Shown piece by piece: positions 26,276 to 39,281 of a stretch of DNA of 64,000 nt. Origin of the DNA: Patiria pectinifera (taxonomy: Eukaryota; Echinodermata; Asteroidea; Valvatida; Asterinidae); NCBI GenBank assembly GCA_029964075.1, contig CM057140.1, positions 13,348,643 through 13,412,642 on the forward strand, given 5' to 3'. The position numbers and the translations under genes were made by a program. The stretch's first letter is position 1. Every line of letters begins with the position of its first letter. Under the pieces are notes generated by a model. The model made no database searches and was not told where the DNA came from. It worked only from the letters and a program-made list of their open reading frames with translations.

Positions 26276-29200
26276 GAAGGCTTGTACGTACACAGTTCAT
26301 ACATGGAGACCTTAGAGTGAATAAAACTCTTAAGTTGCGCTAAATATATCGTTGGCAAGGTCATTGAACCCCAATCACCCCTAAACATTCACAGTCGGTA
26401 TCGTATCAACAGACCGCATGGGTCGACAACATTAATGTTTTTTGCTAGATCCTGCATGCAATACATGACAACGCTATATGTATTCGACCTCGAGATGCAC
26501 AGTGTCATTGACCCCAGCACTTCCCAAACCATCACCGTATCGTGAGACTGTGTTTGCCAAAAGGGAACCTCACATCGGACAGCGACCAAAGTTATTCCAT
26601 CCTCGTCAGTATTTAAACAAAATTTCATGATGATGGTCATTGACTCTTCTCCCCCCTCCCCCCACCCCCCCCCTTCCTGCTCACCCACCCCCACATCTCA
26701 ATAAAGTGGCATTTTTGCCATCGGCTCCAAAACCGCCATTGAACATCCACTTTCAGAAAAAAAAACAAAGCTCTGCCGACAAAGCTGTTCAAAGTGGCAT
26801 ATTTCCTGCATGTCTCCTACCCACCTAGAGGCTTCAAACCCAGCCTTCACCCCCACCACTGTATCTCTTCTTATTTGAGTTCTCAACATCGGGCGTCGGC
26901 CGCTCTCGAGGTCAACCAACTTAATTAAGACATACCGGGCCAGTGTTTTTTCTTTTCCTCAAGGGTAACAGAAGACAGTGACATCCCCAATCGGAAGCTG
27001 GCATTGTTTTTCGCCACGCACGAATGTGCCGCATGCCGCAATGCGAAAGAAAGATCCAGCGTCGACACGATTTAATATCAGTCTTTGATATTCATTTACA
27101 TGCACATGTCTTGAAGGGACGAACAAAGGGGCTAAGCTGGCGTCTGTTTTTCTGTGATCTTGCCGGAAAACACTGGGAACATTTCACCGCTGAAACGATA
27201 CATTGGACATGTTTGATATCGTGCTTCATTCCCATTTACATAACCTCATGGCTAGGGGGGCTTCAAACCGAGGTGCTTGTAACCGTAGAGTTGATTGTAA
27301 CAAACATTACGGCGTTCTCCGTTAAGTTTCTGAAATGAAGAGCACTAGTGATGTAGACTTGTCAAGGGCATCGAACTGTGTGCTTATTAGCAGGGGCAAT
27401 TTCTCGTTACGAAAATGGAAATCTGAAAAGTACGGAGTGGGGATGGACAACGTCAGACTACAGGTGGCGCTGTTGATGGTAGGAATTTGTATGCTGGAAT
27501 CTGGCGACCAGAATTAAAAGCTTTTACTGCGGTGGTGTCACTCTCACGCACATACTGCACGCGTTCTTTGAGACGAGGTGCGCGTGCATGTTTGTATTCC
27601 TATTGGTCCAAGGAGCCCAGAGTGCGTGTGTACTACCTGAGCGCGACTCGCGCGAGCCTTTTTGCGCCACCGCAGAAAATGGTTGCTGCCGGAATTGTCT
27701 GTACGAAGTTATTTTGTATGTTGACATGTTTTATTAATAATGATATTTCTCTTTCCTCTTGTCGTTTTGTTTCTTGTACATGTAGGTAAGTCTGAGCTAA
27801 TGGCGGTTACATTACTTGCCTATTACGGCACTTACTCAGGACTGGAAGTTTCTTCGCAAGGTGACGTACAATTTTTTTTTTTTATTGCCTTTGGTTTTGA
27901 AAACATCCGCCAAGCGTTTTCCTCAAAGCGGCCACTTTTCAACTTCTCAGTAAACTTTCTGCGTCCATGTATGTTTTCCATTCTTCTTTCATTGTTTCTA
28001 TCAAAAATGTAGTCAGCCTCTTACCTTAATATCCCATCATTCCCGGGGGGGAGGGGGAATTGAACTGAAAAACACTTTTAAAGAATGTGCTGAGTCTTTG
28101 TTGCCTGTTGCAAAATGAAAACCGTTTGGCAATGTGTACAAACGGATGTTAAACCTTTTTCCATGATGAGCTGTGGCTAAACCAAGATTTGTGCCCCGAG
28201 TTGCGTTTTTTTTCTGTATGGTGAAGCGCTAACGTTTATACCTTCTTTGCATTCTGAATACGCAAGTCAACAGCAACTCCAGCGTTGATGCACGCTCGTA
28301 ACTTCCAACGAAATGCTCTACCTACGAGACAAGTGCACGAACTGTCAACATCACCCGTATTTACATAACTATACCCAGGAGAGCCGTATATTCCAAGTAC
28401 CCGTGTTTTTTTTTGCCGACCGTAGCCTGGGGCGCCCTCTTGTGGCTCGGACGTGACAAGGTTTTTCAAGTAATCGCCGAGCCAGATCTGGAGTGCCTAG
28501 CATTGCCCAGGTTTTCGTTCTGCTCCAATTACTTCAAGGTTTGAACTTGCCCCAGATTTTTGCCTCGCGATTCCCCGACAATTTTAATCCCTGGTGGCAT
28601 GGCTTTTAATTACTCTCTTCCTCCTTCCCCCCCCCCTCGCTCTACGACAGTCGTGCCCTTACGAACCACCAAGCAGATGGTATTAATTTATCAATGCCAG
28701 GGTACGTCCTATTTTTTATTTTATTTTTTGGATACGGCGAGGCTACGTCTGATATTTTGACTCCGTGTAGGTCAGAAATAATTGATTAGTTTTAATTGCT
28801 TGATAATCAGAGATAATCTCTGGTTACTTGATGTGCTCTGTACTCATTAAAAGGGTTTGAGCTAGCCGCCAGTGCATCAGAGTTTCAGCCGTTTAGCCCA
28901 GACATAAACGCTGGTGACAGTTGTGTATATAGGTCGTGTTTGGTTTGTGGTGGTGTCGTGTACAAATAAAGGAATATTCTCACAAGCTTTCTGCCTTAGC
29001 TCCACGGGGAAGGAAGTTTATGTGGAACACTTACATAAAATGTGATTAGGGGAAATTAACAAATTAAATAATACAACATTGATGAGTCCAGTGAATTGTA
29101 TTTAGAAATATTTGGGGGAAAAACAAGCAATTAATAACAATAAAACAGATTCCAGTAGATGTTTTGAAAAACAAAAAACAAATACCCCCCCCCAAAAAAA

Positions 29201-30806
29201 AAAACCACCAACAAACAACCTAACAAAACAAACAAACAAACAAACTAAAACTATTAAAAATATTCTCCACTAAATTAATAGTTTTACAATGTATGGAATT
29301 TTTAGAAGGGGGGGGGGGATAAATTAAGTGAAAATGTATACCACTCCAAACACTGCAAAAATCATTAGCTCACTTTTCACCCTTGGGGGAAAAAAGGTTT
29401 TGAAAAAAAAAATCTAACCCAGAAAAATTATAACCTACCAAAACAGTTCCCAAAAGGGGACCTAAATTAGGCCTTGGATCTAAGCAAAAATCCTCCAGAC
29501 AGACATGCAAATGGTTCGGTCATTGCTTGGTCCCTCTGCCAGCCTCCACACCCCAGACAGGTATCCTCAATTGACCAATCAGTGAAGCTGACTCATGGCT
29601 ATACCATCCGTGGGATTCCGCCGGCCTATCAGCACTTGTCCTCATACCACATACATCACCAGGAAAGGTTTTCGAAATCGTGGCGTGGTTTCCAGATTTG
29701 CCTTCATCTCTGGGTTCAGAACTAATTTAGAAATCTTTAAATGTAAAAACCAAATGAATATAGTTCCAATTAGACTGCGTTCAAGTGTTGGAACACGAGC
29801 TCATATTGAGCCAAAGTCCTCCAGGGACTTAAATCTCCTGTAGCCACACCTGAGACGAAGTCGTGATTTCAAAACCACAGATTTTGTAATGCATACGGAG
29901 ATTTTGTAACTGTGTTGGCACTTGTGAGACAAAACTCTTACAGGGATCACTTTTTGGATGCTGGCGCCTTTTTTCTTTCCCAAATTGGAATTAAACCCAT
30001 TAATTATCATTAATTGTATTATAGTGTTACATTGTATAAATTCTCCTTGATGAAATCCATGAGACCGTACAGTGTGGGGAAGTTTGAAGCGGTATAGGAA
30101 GTAACAAGCTGTGCGGTTTTGGCGGTACACGATGAAATGATACCGGGGTAATCATGTTGAATGACTTCTGGCAAATGTTCAGAGATGATAATTCTTGAAT
30201 TTAAAATACTAATTACATGTAATTCAAAAATAAAAGGGCCTCCAGTCTGTTTGTATATTGTGAATTTTCAGTTTTTGGGGGGTAAAAATTGGAGAACCAC
30301 AAATTGTCAAACTTAAATCATGAGATATCTCAGAAAATATCAAGCAAATGGCTTTCAAAAACAGATCACCATACATTCGCTTTGCTGGATTTCAAACACA
30401 CTACATGTACATTGCTCTCAGCTGTTGCATGCTATTTCGTCTGTCATAATTTAATTAGCATGGCGCCTGCGTTTGTTTTACTGATACATTATTCCAGTCA
30501 CAGCTGAGACTCTTTAGCTCAAATGATTCCCCTGATTGGCAGTGTCAGAGTGTCATCGCGTATCTGTTGCACTGTTTGTTTACATCGTCCTGCCACTGCT
30601 ACAATAACAAATCCTCAGTCCAATATACAACTTCCACCCAGTGTAGTATTTACCGCAGACCAGAATTCTTAAACACTGAGGGCCATCTGTAGCCCAGTTT
30701 GTTTGATAGTGTTTGTTTAATTATCCAAGCCTTGTCATAGTCTGCCTCAGCGACACTGTAAAACACAGATCTGAAGTGATTGCTCAGTAATAAATGGAAT
30801 ACAGAT
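26276..30806. other. no gene recognised
   Basis: It holds C-rich and G-rich runs (26650, 28620, 29300), an A-rich stretch at 29150-29450 and the CpG-rich segment described separately. No coding exon can be supported. Confidence 0.5.
27595..27791 (+). promoter_or_regulatory. CpG-rich segment ending in a strong TAG|GTAAGT splice-like site
   Basis: ATTGG at 27602 and a CpG-dense stretch (to about 27680) precede AAAATGGTTGCTGCC. A pyrimidine tract then leads to TGTAG|GTAAGT (junction 27785/27786). This could be a first exon with donor, or a ratchet-type site. Neither is proven. Confidence 0.25.
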
Positions 30807-30808
30807 TA

Positions 30809-31264
30809 CAGGGTGAGTAAAAAAAAAGAAAACAAATGGACCGACCATTGTTTTGGTTGAATTTGCATGCCTTTCCTTTCAAAATCTATGATAAGCCAAG
30901 CCCAATTCTTCTTTAAAGACAGATTCATCATCATTCGTCACTTGTTTTTTCTTACAGAAGTTTAAACACATCCACGTTTTTTAGTTTTGTCACCACGTGT
31001 CACAAGAAGGTTTTCAGCAAACAAAAAACAAATCAAATAGGGATGGTGTGTTGTTGTGTTTGTTTGCTTTTGTTTTGCTAAAAACATTTTTTGTTTTCCG
31101 TGGTGTGAACTTGTACACTGTTGGTTGTGTAAAATGTAAGAAGAGAAAGACATTGAGGATTTCTTATGATTCTGTAAAAAAGCTAATGGTATGAATTTAA
31201 TATCCAGAACTTCAGTAAAACAATAGATCCAACATTTGGGTTTCGCTTTTTTTGACTCACCCTG
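30809..31264. mobile_element. Tc1/mariner-like MITE
   Basis: TA lies at 30807-30808 and 31265-31266. The left end is CAGGGTGAGTAAAAAAAAAG. The right end, inverted, is CAGGGTGAGTCAAAAAAAGC, and both continue with GAAAC...AAATG. TA duplication with CAGGGTG ends is common in Tc1/mariner relatives. The interior has no credible ORF. Confidence 0.72.
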
Positions 31265-31323
31265 TACATTTGAAGATAAAATCTGAAGAGTTATATTATA
31301 CATGTAGTTGAACAAAGAAATTG

Positions 31324-31400
31324 ACTGGAGTGGGGATTGGACCTGCGACCTTTGGATTACCGTACTCTTGCTCATCCAACTGAGCTGTCCAACCCTATGT
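31324..31400 (-). repeat. tRNA-like SINE head on the minus strand
   Basis: Read on the minus strand it gives CAGCTCAGTTGGATGAGC (A-box region) and later GGTCGCAGGTCCAATCCC (B-box region) with tRNA-like spacing. There is no clean acceptor stem, so a SINE or tRNA relic is more likely than a tRNA gene. Confidence 0.5.
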
Positions 31401-31554
31401 TGGATGAAGATACGTGTTTTGTTTTTATATTTATTTGTTTCGACAACATCCAACAGCACAAGTGCCAGAACGGGATGGATGAGACTTTGGTAGAAGATGT
31501 GGAAGGAAATTACAGTTTTAGATGTGGGAGGAAAAGCCCAAAATGATATTCTAG

Positions 31555-31670
31555 GGAAATCTTGGCCCAGGCGGGATTCAAACCCGGGTCACAGCGGTGG
31601 AAGACCAGGAAAGTACAGCAACGCCAACCTGCTTACAATCTCTCCCCCCCCCCACCACATTCCCGCCAAA
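31555..31670 (-). repeat. second minus-strand tRNA-like SINE fragment
   Basis: The minus strand contains CCCGGGTTTGAATCCCGCC, an intact B box (plus-strand 31574-31584), followed by TGGGCCAAGATTTCCC. Only the B-box half is convincing. Confidence 0.45.
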
Positions 31671-32799
31671 ATAGACCTCTGATCACATTGATGTACATGT
31701 AGTATCATTCTTAGGTGTGCCAAATTGATTAGGTAAAATAAATTCACAAGGCAGTGGGTTCATTTTTTTGCAGATTTTGTTTTGAGCTGGGTTTTTTTTT
31801 GGGGGGGGGTGGCGTGTTTGTTACTGGCTTGCGGCAAACAAACAAAAAGTGGACTGTTCAAGTGAATTACAGTGATGGGGCTTTAAGTCTTAAAGTCATT
31901 AAGATTGCTCATAAAAAATCAATTTGAAATCACTTTAGATATTTCAATAGACCGGGTCTGGAACAAATTTGACGTCCCAGGAAATTCATTTGAAACTGCG
32001 TCAAATCTGCTACACTCCTCTTTCCATCATCAAATTGAATCACCCCGGCGGCGCCTCAAAGAAACGAAGGAATTAAAAATAGCGGCCTTGATTATTTCTC
32101 CTCCCTTACGTGCTGCCATATTTAGAAATGAAAATCTAAATTATTTTTATGTCACTTTCTGGACGCCCCATCCATCAAACAATTACTGTGTTCAGTTCTT
32201 CCAGAAGAGGACGCGGAAATTGCCAAATTACCCCTTGATCATAGTCGTCATCTCCCAAGAAGCAGTCGGTGCATTTGGGGGGGAATAAGGCTTAATTCGT
32301 CACTCGAGGCAATCTTGGCGAAATGAAAAACAGAAATTCTCCTCTCTTCAAGATTCTCGCACGTCCGTTTTGGGTTGCTGGCTGGTAGCAGGGGGCTGGG
32401 GGTGTGAATATTCTGCTGTCTGATAAAAATGTTTCACATAAGGGAGGATTTTATTTTAACCTTGAAAATGTTCAAGCCTGACAGAGAAAGCTATTTAGAC
32501 TGTTATTCTCTTCTTGTACAAGACAGTTATTTCTACTTCGTTTTTTGATGTCTTGTGCATCTCTGAAAATGTAGAAAATAAGAAAAAGGTTCTCAAGTAA
32601 AGACAAGATGATTATTTCTTTTATAAAGTTCTAAACAGACACACATAAATTGTGCTCAACCAAAATGTGTGAGTCAAGCTGTGGAGGAATTGAAAAAAAA
32701 AATACATCCAGGCACGAGCATTTCAGAACATCAGGGTGTAGTCGTAGAATTGTGGACATTGGTTTACTACACATGCTAACTTTTCTTCCACAATTGAAG

Positions 32800-32945
32800 A
32801 CAAAAAGTCAACAAACTTTAATAAGACTACAGAGTTTTGAAGAAGATTGAAAGGAAAAGGTCAACAAATTTTAATGAGACCATAGACTATTTCCTCTTTA
32901 AACTTTTGAAGAAAATTTAAGGAAAACAGTCAACAAAATTAATTA
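32800..32945. repeat. diverged short tandem repeat around GTCAACAAA
   Basis: Three diverged units contain AGTCAACAAAcTTTAATnAGA and TTTTGAAGAAgATT. Confidence 0.55.
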
Positions 32946-33897
32946 TACATCTATATGCCTTTTCCCCTTTAAATTTGTAAACTTCCTTTCACTTCCCAAC
33001 CTGGCCCTAAGATCATTGACCTCTTACCACTCTTGTTTATCAGCGATACCACACAAAGAATCCCACAACAGTGGAGTTATGCACACACTGACTAGCGAAA
33101 CCACTAATGATGGTCTCAGGTGGATTACCTCTGATGATGTCATCATAGCCATCATCCAATCATCAGGCTGCTAATGAGCATGCCCAGATGAAATTACAAA
33201 AACAGCTTTAGGGCTGGGAGTGTAGAAACAAGAACAAGTTCGGGTCATTGCAGGAAAAAACGTGGGTGGCTTTATCTTGTTCATAAAGAAAAAACCTTGA
33301 CGTTTGTGACAGCTTTGAGTTTCTGGGAGGCGAATTTCTTAGAACACTCAAATCTTTATTATCCACGACCTCTTGTTTTGAGGAGATTTGCGGTCACGGC
33401 TCAGGTTAAGTATGGTAAAACGATCTTCATGTTCTCGACCTGCCCCAGTTTTCTCTGATTTGTGGGCAATTTCAGGAAGGTGTGAGACTTAAATTGGAGA
33501 AAGATTAGTAGATGTCCTGGGCCAATAAATTTGACAAACCTCAGCCCCCTTCTTTCAGTAGTGATTCGGGAATTGGCTGAAATCCAAAAAAAAAAGAAGG
33601 AAAAACGTGCTTGCCTCGCAATCTGAAAACTTCAAAGTGACAGCCATTTGCCTGAGCCATTGCGTGCTATAAATCTGCATTTCTGCGATACCATGTTGAA
33701 ATTCAATCATTGATAGGAAGATGATTTCCATGATCAATTTTTTGTGAATTTGATCAAGTAAAATATGGGCCGACGAAATCTTACGCCATTGTTTAGACTT
33801 CATATTCAATCATTTTTGCAAAGGAAAGTTGATTTGATTCCTGCTCTTTCCTTATATTTCCACCCAGACACTAGCCTGTTATCCTATCCCAGTCCTA

Positions 33898-33990
33898 CAC
33901 TGACCTCTGCCCAAGCCCCTCCCCTTCCCCCTCCCCTCCCCACCCCTACCCTCCCCTCCCCTCCCCACCCCTTCTCCCTACCCTCCGCCA
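33898..33990. repeat. C-rich low-complexity tract (G-rich on minus strand)
   Basis: About 90 bp are made of CCCCT, CCCCA and CCCTACC blocks. The minus strand has many G-runs of three or more and could form quadruplexes. Confidence 0.7.
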
Positions 33991-36334
33991 CTCCGGGCTG
34001 CACCTTTTGGGTCTGTGTTTGGGTTTGTTTTGTGGTCTGTGAGAGTAAATTGTTGCTTTGAGTCCACTTGGCATTGAATCATCAGGCTCTTTAGATTTGT
34101 ATCCGAGAGTATTGTTCACTCGTGAAATGAAATAATTTAGCAAATGTGACGTGATTGACTGTATCATCAATCTCCTGCCTCCATCAAACTCTGGCCCCGC
34201 CCCTTTTCTTTGCCCATCTCCTATCTCGTCCACTCTTAAGCAAAATGATCTTTCATCAAGATATAAGTATCTCACTACCCACCCCCCTCCAACTCTCCCC
34301 TAAAAAACCTTTTAATTAAAGGATGCCGTCCCCGTTTTGTTTTCCTAACGTCTCGCCGCCAGATCAATAGTCTGGAGCCGAGACGGCGCGGTAGACGTCG
34401 GGTCCACCGCTTCCTCAGTAGATCATGGTCACGGGGAGGCGTGGGGTCAGTCCTTGGAGGCTGAGCGGTATTTAATCAAGAGGAGGATCGATATTGAAAG
34501 AAAAATAAATCGGAAGACTTTACATCAGTGATTGCATCCTTGATGCTTTTTGATTTGGGCGGTTCGTTGGATGTGCCTTTGTGAAGTATTAAAAAAACAA
34601 TTTGCCAAAACCCTCCCAAAATCTACCATTTTTGAGGATTAATTAATGAGGCATAGTCCAACCAATGTTGCTTTAATTTTACCAGGCTTGATGCCTTTTA
34701 AAATACCCCCCCCCCAAAAAAAGAGTTGAGTTCGGTTCCTTCACAGTGTTGAATTGTTGAAGGATTTGGGAAGTTTCTCAAAAAACTTGTAAAGGAGTGA
34801 GGATTAATTCTGTGAAGTATTGTCAGAGATTCTCCTTGATACAACCATGGAGCTACAAGATACAACTCATAGAAACTTATAGTACCCTTGAAGATTTATC
34901 CCCCCAAAAAGAAGAAATGGGTGCCACAAAACGTTTGTTTTTAGTGTGTATTCTGTCCTCGGGCTGCATGACTTGTTATGGGGTGACTTCATTAAAGATC
35001 TAGTTTGTCAAAAGTGGTCTTGGTCCAGAATCATCACATTGAGATTTCTGAAGAGGAGGGTGAAAGTAGTGTGAGTGGATGCCACCCCCACGGTAGTTTG
35101 GACTAGTCCTGTGGCTGGCACCCTGTGAGTTGGTTAACCAGACTGCACCAGACTGCCTCATCATGGCCACGATCCCACCTTAATGTCTGTGTGAATTCTT
35201 TGTGTCCCCCCGCCCCCCTGCCGTTCATGTATGGCTCAGCTGAGTGCCTGTGTGTTGAAATGTTGGCACGGTCAGTCACACCGACGGACATCCCTCCTCG
35301 CACAATCGGCACAATCGTCCTCATCAACCGTCACCGGTTCCCGACATCCACGGATGCGTGTCGCCCGAGCCTCGGTCACACTCTTTTAGTTTTGGAGAGA
35401 GGAGGAGCCTCGCGGAGGAAATTGCTAGGCTGCCGTCTAAATCGCTAAAGGAATTATATCTCTGGCTGGGAGTTTTGTGACAAGATCATCAAACGTGGCT
35501 GAGTGTAGTATGAAGGGGCTGGTCACCAAGAACAAGGTAGTATCACTCGGAGCGTGAAAAGCTTGTGAAATTTTCCAAAAGCGGATGTAGTTAATACTTG
35601 TTTCCAGTGACGTTTTTATTGCCGCGTCACACTTGGTGTTTTAGGGTGTTTTATTGTTATGGCCCTGAAGTGAAGACAGGGCAGATTTTTCAAGACTTTT
35701 AGGGAGTTTGCAGAGCATCAATCTGCACCGTAGTTGTAGATGGCACAGAGAAGTATCAGCTGGAATATAGGAATTAAAGTAACTTGGTCGGACATGAATT
35801 GTAATTGAAGATGGTTGGACTGTCCAAAAGCATTTTGCACAATTACATTAATCTTAATCTTTATTTGTCTGAAAGTTAGATTTTCACAAGTGCCAAATCG
35901 ACTAGCCTTTAAATTCAGCTTTTAAAAGGGCCCCTGTTTAAGCCCAATCTATAAATTTGCATGATCGTGTTAATGGAGCGCATGAATTGACGATGCAGTC
36001 TAACAAGGGTTTAATGAGATAATGGCAGCCCAGTGGCATGCCATCAAAGTCAGTAATCAATTGTAATTGATGGATTAATTAGGTTGTAGAGAGTTGTAAA
36101 AGGGAATCGTAATTTGTAGTAGCTGTAGAACTGTAACTTGTGTTGACTTTTATTGGAGTTGGTAAAAGCTGAAGCAACTAAAGTATCTTTTGTTTGTTGG
36201 TGTTTGATAGCATCGTTTGCAGATTGTAAAACATCTCGGCTTTGAAGACTGGTGTATTTGATGCCATCTCTTAAATCTGTTTGATCATAATTTTTTTTAA
36301 AGAGGTGTTAAAGGAGTTGTCATTTATAAGACGG

Positions 36335-37097
36335 TCTCAAGACAGTCACAAGTCAGTTCGTAGGTCAAATCACAAGTCAATCAAAAGTCATCGGGGAAGT
36401 TCGATGTCAGAGGAATGTCTTTTGCATACTGGTTGTTCAGTTCAATATTGTAGCTTTTACCTTTATTAAACTGGAAGACTTGGACTTGTGAGGACTTATG
36501 ATTGACTCGTGCTGTTGTGACAGACTTGTGATTGACTTGTGCTGGAGTTGTGACAGATTTTTTTAATTGACCTGTTGGAGTTGTGACAGACTTGTGATGA
36601 TCTTGTGCTGGAGTTGTGACAGACTTGTGATGGACTTGTGATGTACATGTACTTGAACTGGATTTGTGACAGACTTGTGATGGACTTGTGACGGACATGG
36701 GATGGACTTGTACTGGAGTTGTGACAGACTTGTAATTGACCTTCTGCTGGAGTTGTGACAGATTTGTGATGGACTTGTGACAGACTTGTGAACTTGTACT
36801 GGAGTTGTGTCAGACCGTTGTGACAGACTTGTAATGGACTTGTGACAGACTTGTAATGGACTTGTGATGGACTTGTACTGGAGTTGTGACAGACTTGTGT
36901 TGGACTTGTGCTGGAGTTGTGACATACTTGTGATACACTTGTGATGGACTTATGTCAGACTTGCGATTGACTTGTGACAGACTTGTAATGGACTTGTGAC
37001 AGACTTGTGATGGACTTGTGACAGACTTGTGATGGACTTGTGACAGACTTGTGATGGACTTGTGCTGGAGTTGTGACAGACTTGTGATTGACTTGTG
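36335..37097. repeat. foldback element with large GACTTGTGATG satellite arm
   Basis: The left arm (36340-36392) contains CACAAGTC-type units. After a spacer with AGAGGAATG, about 620 bp (36478-37097) consists of GACTTGTGATGGACTTGTG and GCTGGAGTTGTGACA units on the opposite orientation. The basic unit is about 15 bp, with higher-order variants of roughly 30-45 bp. Confidence 0.75.
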
Positions 37098-37816
37098 AAG
37101 GATTCTGTTCAAAGCAGAGATAATTACACAGACTAATAGAAGTTTGTTGCATATTTTTCTTGCCTTTGAAAAATCCTTGTTCATTCAATGATATATATTG
37201 CTAAACTTGAATTTATGCAGTTATGTGATCACTGTGATATTATATCATACCCCAATCCCTCCAAAGGAACTACTTAATAGTGCTATTATCATAAACTGCA
37301 AGACTTCTGGTATTAACCCGTCCATCATGCCTTTTCACGGCATCATGTGCCATTCACCAAAATCCTTGGAACAAATTGGTCAATTATACAACTTGGTGGA
37401 CCTTGCCAGCAGGTGATTTAAAGCCAAAAATCAACTAGTAGAATCCATTCATTCAAGGTTCATTTGCGCTTTTTTTTGTATCCTTCGGGCCAAATGTCCG
37501 GGTGTTGAAATGTCAGTTAGTTGGTGGCATTGTTGTGAAATTTATTTGTGGCCACTCAGATTTGATGTCTTGTTTGTCTCCGGCTGTGGTTGGCATTTTG
37601 AGACCATGGTGGTCAACGACTCCCTAAAATAAAAACAAAAATACCACACAAGTGAGTGGACTTTTGCTGCTCTGGTTTAAATGTGGACAGAAGTCAATGA
37701 ACTTTGCAGAGAGTGCTTGGTAGTGGATCCAGAGGGGGGTGCCCTCCCCCTCCCTTTCAGTAAATGATGGATCCGCCTCTGGTGCTTAAAGTCAGTAATT
37801 AGTTGATGCCTTGTTA
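37098..37816. other. no gene recognised
   Basis: This is unique non-coding sequence between the satellite arm and a Harbinger-type MITE. Confidence 0.55.
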
Positions 37817-38173
37817 GGCCAAAAAAAAAAGTTTCTGGTATGCGCGCGCGTCGCCGTAGCTATGCGCATCTGCAAAATGAAAAAGTTTTTTTTTCAATAA
37901 AAGATGATGTCTCAAAACCGCCAAACTCACTGGTTTGACTGCAATCCTGCTGCTGCACAATTTTAACGTGTTTTTAGATGGGGTTATGAACGAGAGTAAG
38001 CTTTATATGGCCTCTCTGGTCTCCCATAATATTTGCACTAAGTTTAGTCGGGCACCATTTGCAGTCATCAGCCGACATTTGAAGCAAAAAAAACAGGTAA
38101 AAAAAAAAAAAAAGCCGCGTCGCCGCACCACTTTTTGGGCAAGCTCCATACCAGAAACTTTTTTTTTTTTGCC
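37817..38173. mobile_element. PIF/Harbinger-type MITE, family 1, copy 2
   Basis: The element is 357 bp with the same interior as the copies at 16103 and 55656 (for example ATGATGTCTCAAAACCGCC). Its ends are shortened (AGTTTCTGGTATG) and the duplication is TTA at 37814-37816 and 38174-38176. Confidence 0.82.
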
Positions 38174-38758
38174 TTACAGACATGCAGCTTTTCCTCGGAT
38201 CCGCTGATTTCCTCGTCTTTTACTTCACACGAATACCATTACAATTTGAGAAATGCTGTACAAAGTCTTGTGTGGTTTGGAGATTCCTTGTTGTTTCTAA
38301 ACTCTGAGTTGCATGCCTGCTTGTTAGTTGAACAAAAATGTGAAACAATCAAAATTTATAAGTCACTTCAACGGGCTTGGGCCTTCAACCAATTACCAAA
38401 CAAACTGTCTTTCAACAGTCGTGCAGTGTGAGTCATTTTTTTTTTATCACAATCGAATTGCCCTTGGGGGACTGGTGAAATGTTCATTCTTTTTGCAAAC
38501 ATTTTGGGGACTGTTAACCTTACATTCCATAATGTCATGTGTGACAGTGACAAGATTGGTTCAATCGTTGGCATCCGTGCAGTTAAGTAATTCAGCTTCT
38601 CAAAAATATGTCAAAACAACAGTGTGAACATTTATGTTCTTACTAGTCCCAAGAATTGTTTGTGCAACACTGTTTGTTAGCTTGGCCAGGTATCAGTCTG
38701 CAGTTACACACACAAAAACAAAAATATTGAAAGAAAAAAATGACTGGTACTTTCTTAA
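38174..38758. other. no gene recognised
   Basis: This is unique sequence between two MITEs. The overlapping 98-99 codon ORFs have no motifs. Confidence 0.55.
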
Positions 38759-39277
38759 AGCTATAGTCCATCATTTGCATCCATCCGAAAAGTAACTGGC
38801 GTAATTATTGTTGAAAAACATACTTGGTTGAAAGATAGTAAGGGGACTAAACTCCCTGTGAAATTATTTTTTCCGGCAAGCTGTCATTTTGAAGTAATCA
38901 GCGAAAGAAGGCCTTTCCAACGGTGCGTCTTAAGACGCACCATAGGAAATTTAAATTAGTAGTTCGTTTTGTTATTCGGTGAAGCGCGTGCAAGCATTGG
39001 CACGACGCACACGCGCGCGCGGTTGCTATAATTCGTCGGATCAGTGCGCGACATCGCGTTAGCTGCAATCGGCTGTGAGAACGCTGAATTCAAAACATGA
39101 TTCAGCAACTTTTGATGTGAAATTGAGATCCTAGAATGCTGTTTTTCTCGGAATATACAGCTGAAGCTGAGCTGAAACTTCATCAGGTTAGTTGTTCAGT
39201 ATCCTTCATTAGATTTTGAACACTTTTGTTGCTTCAAACGAACAAAATGCACAAATTACAAATGATGGACTATACCT
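38759..39277. mobile_element. TTAA-flanked MITE (TATAGTCCATCATTTG ends)
   Basis: TTAA lies at 38755-38758 and 39278-39281. The ends are AGCTATAGTCCATCATTTG and, inverted, AGGTATAGTCCATCATTTG. The 519-bp interior contains a perfect 20-bp palindrome, GGTGCGTCTTAAGACGCACC (38923-38942), and a CpG-rich patch. Confidence 0.75.
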
Positions 39278-39281
39278 TTAA

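Larger units (their letters stand above)
31671..36334. other. no gene recognised
   Basis: Unique sequence contains the 32800 tandem repeat and the C-rich tract at 33898. AT-rich motifs resembling MEF2 sites (TTAAAAATAG near 32071-32081) occur but are too short to call. Confidence 0.5.

Noticed and set aside
30962-31459. 165-codon minus-strand ORF
   Set aside because: It spans the end of a mariner-like MITE and a tRNA-like SINE head, with no protein motif.
36381-37188. Minus-strand ORFs encoding HKSITSLSQV-type repeats
   Set aside because: They are translations of the GACTTGTGATG satellite. The unit length keeps the frame open by chance, and there is no start context or family match.
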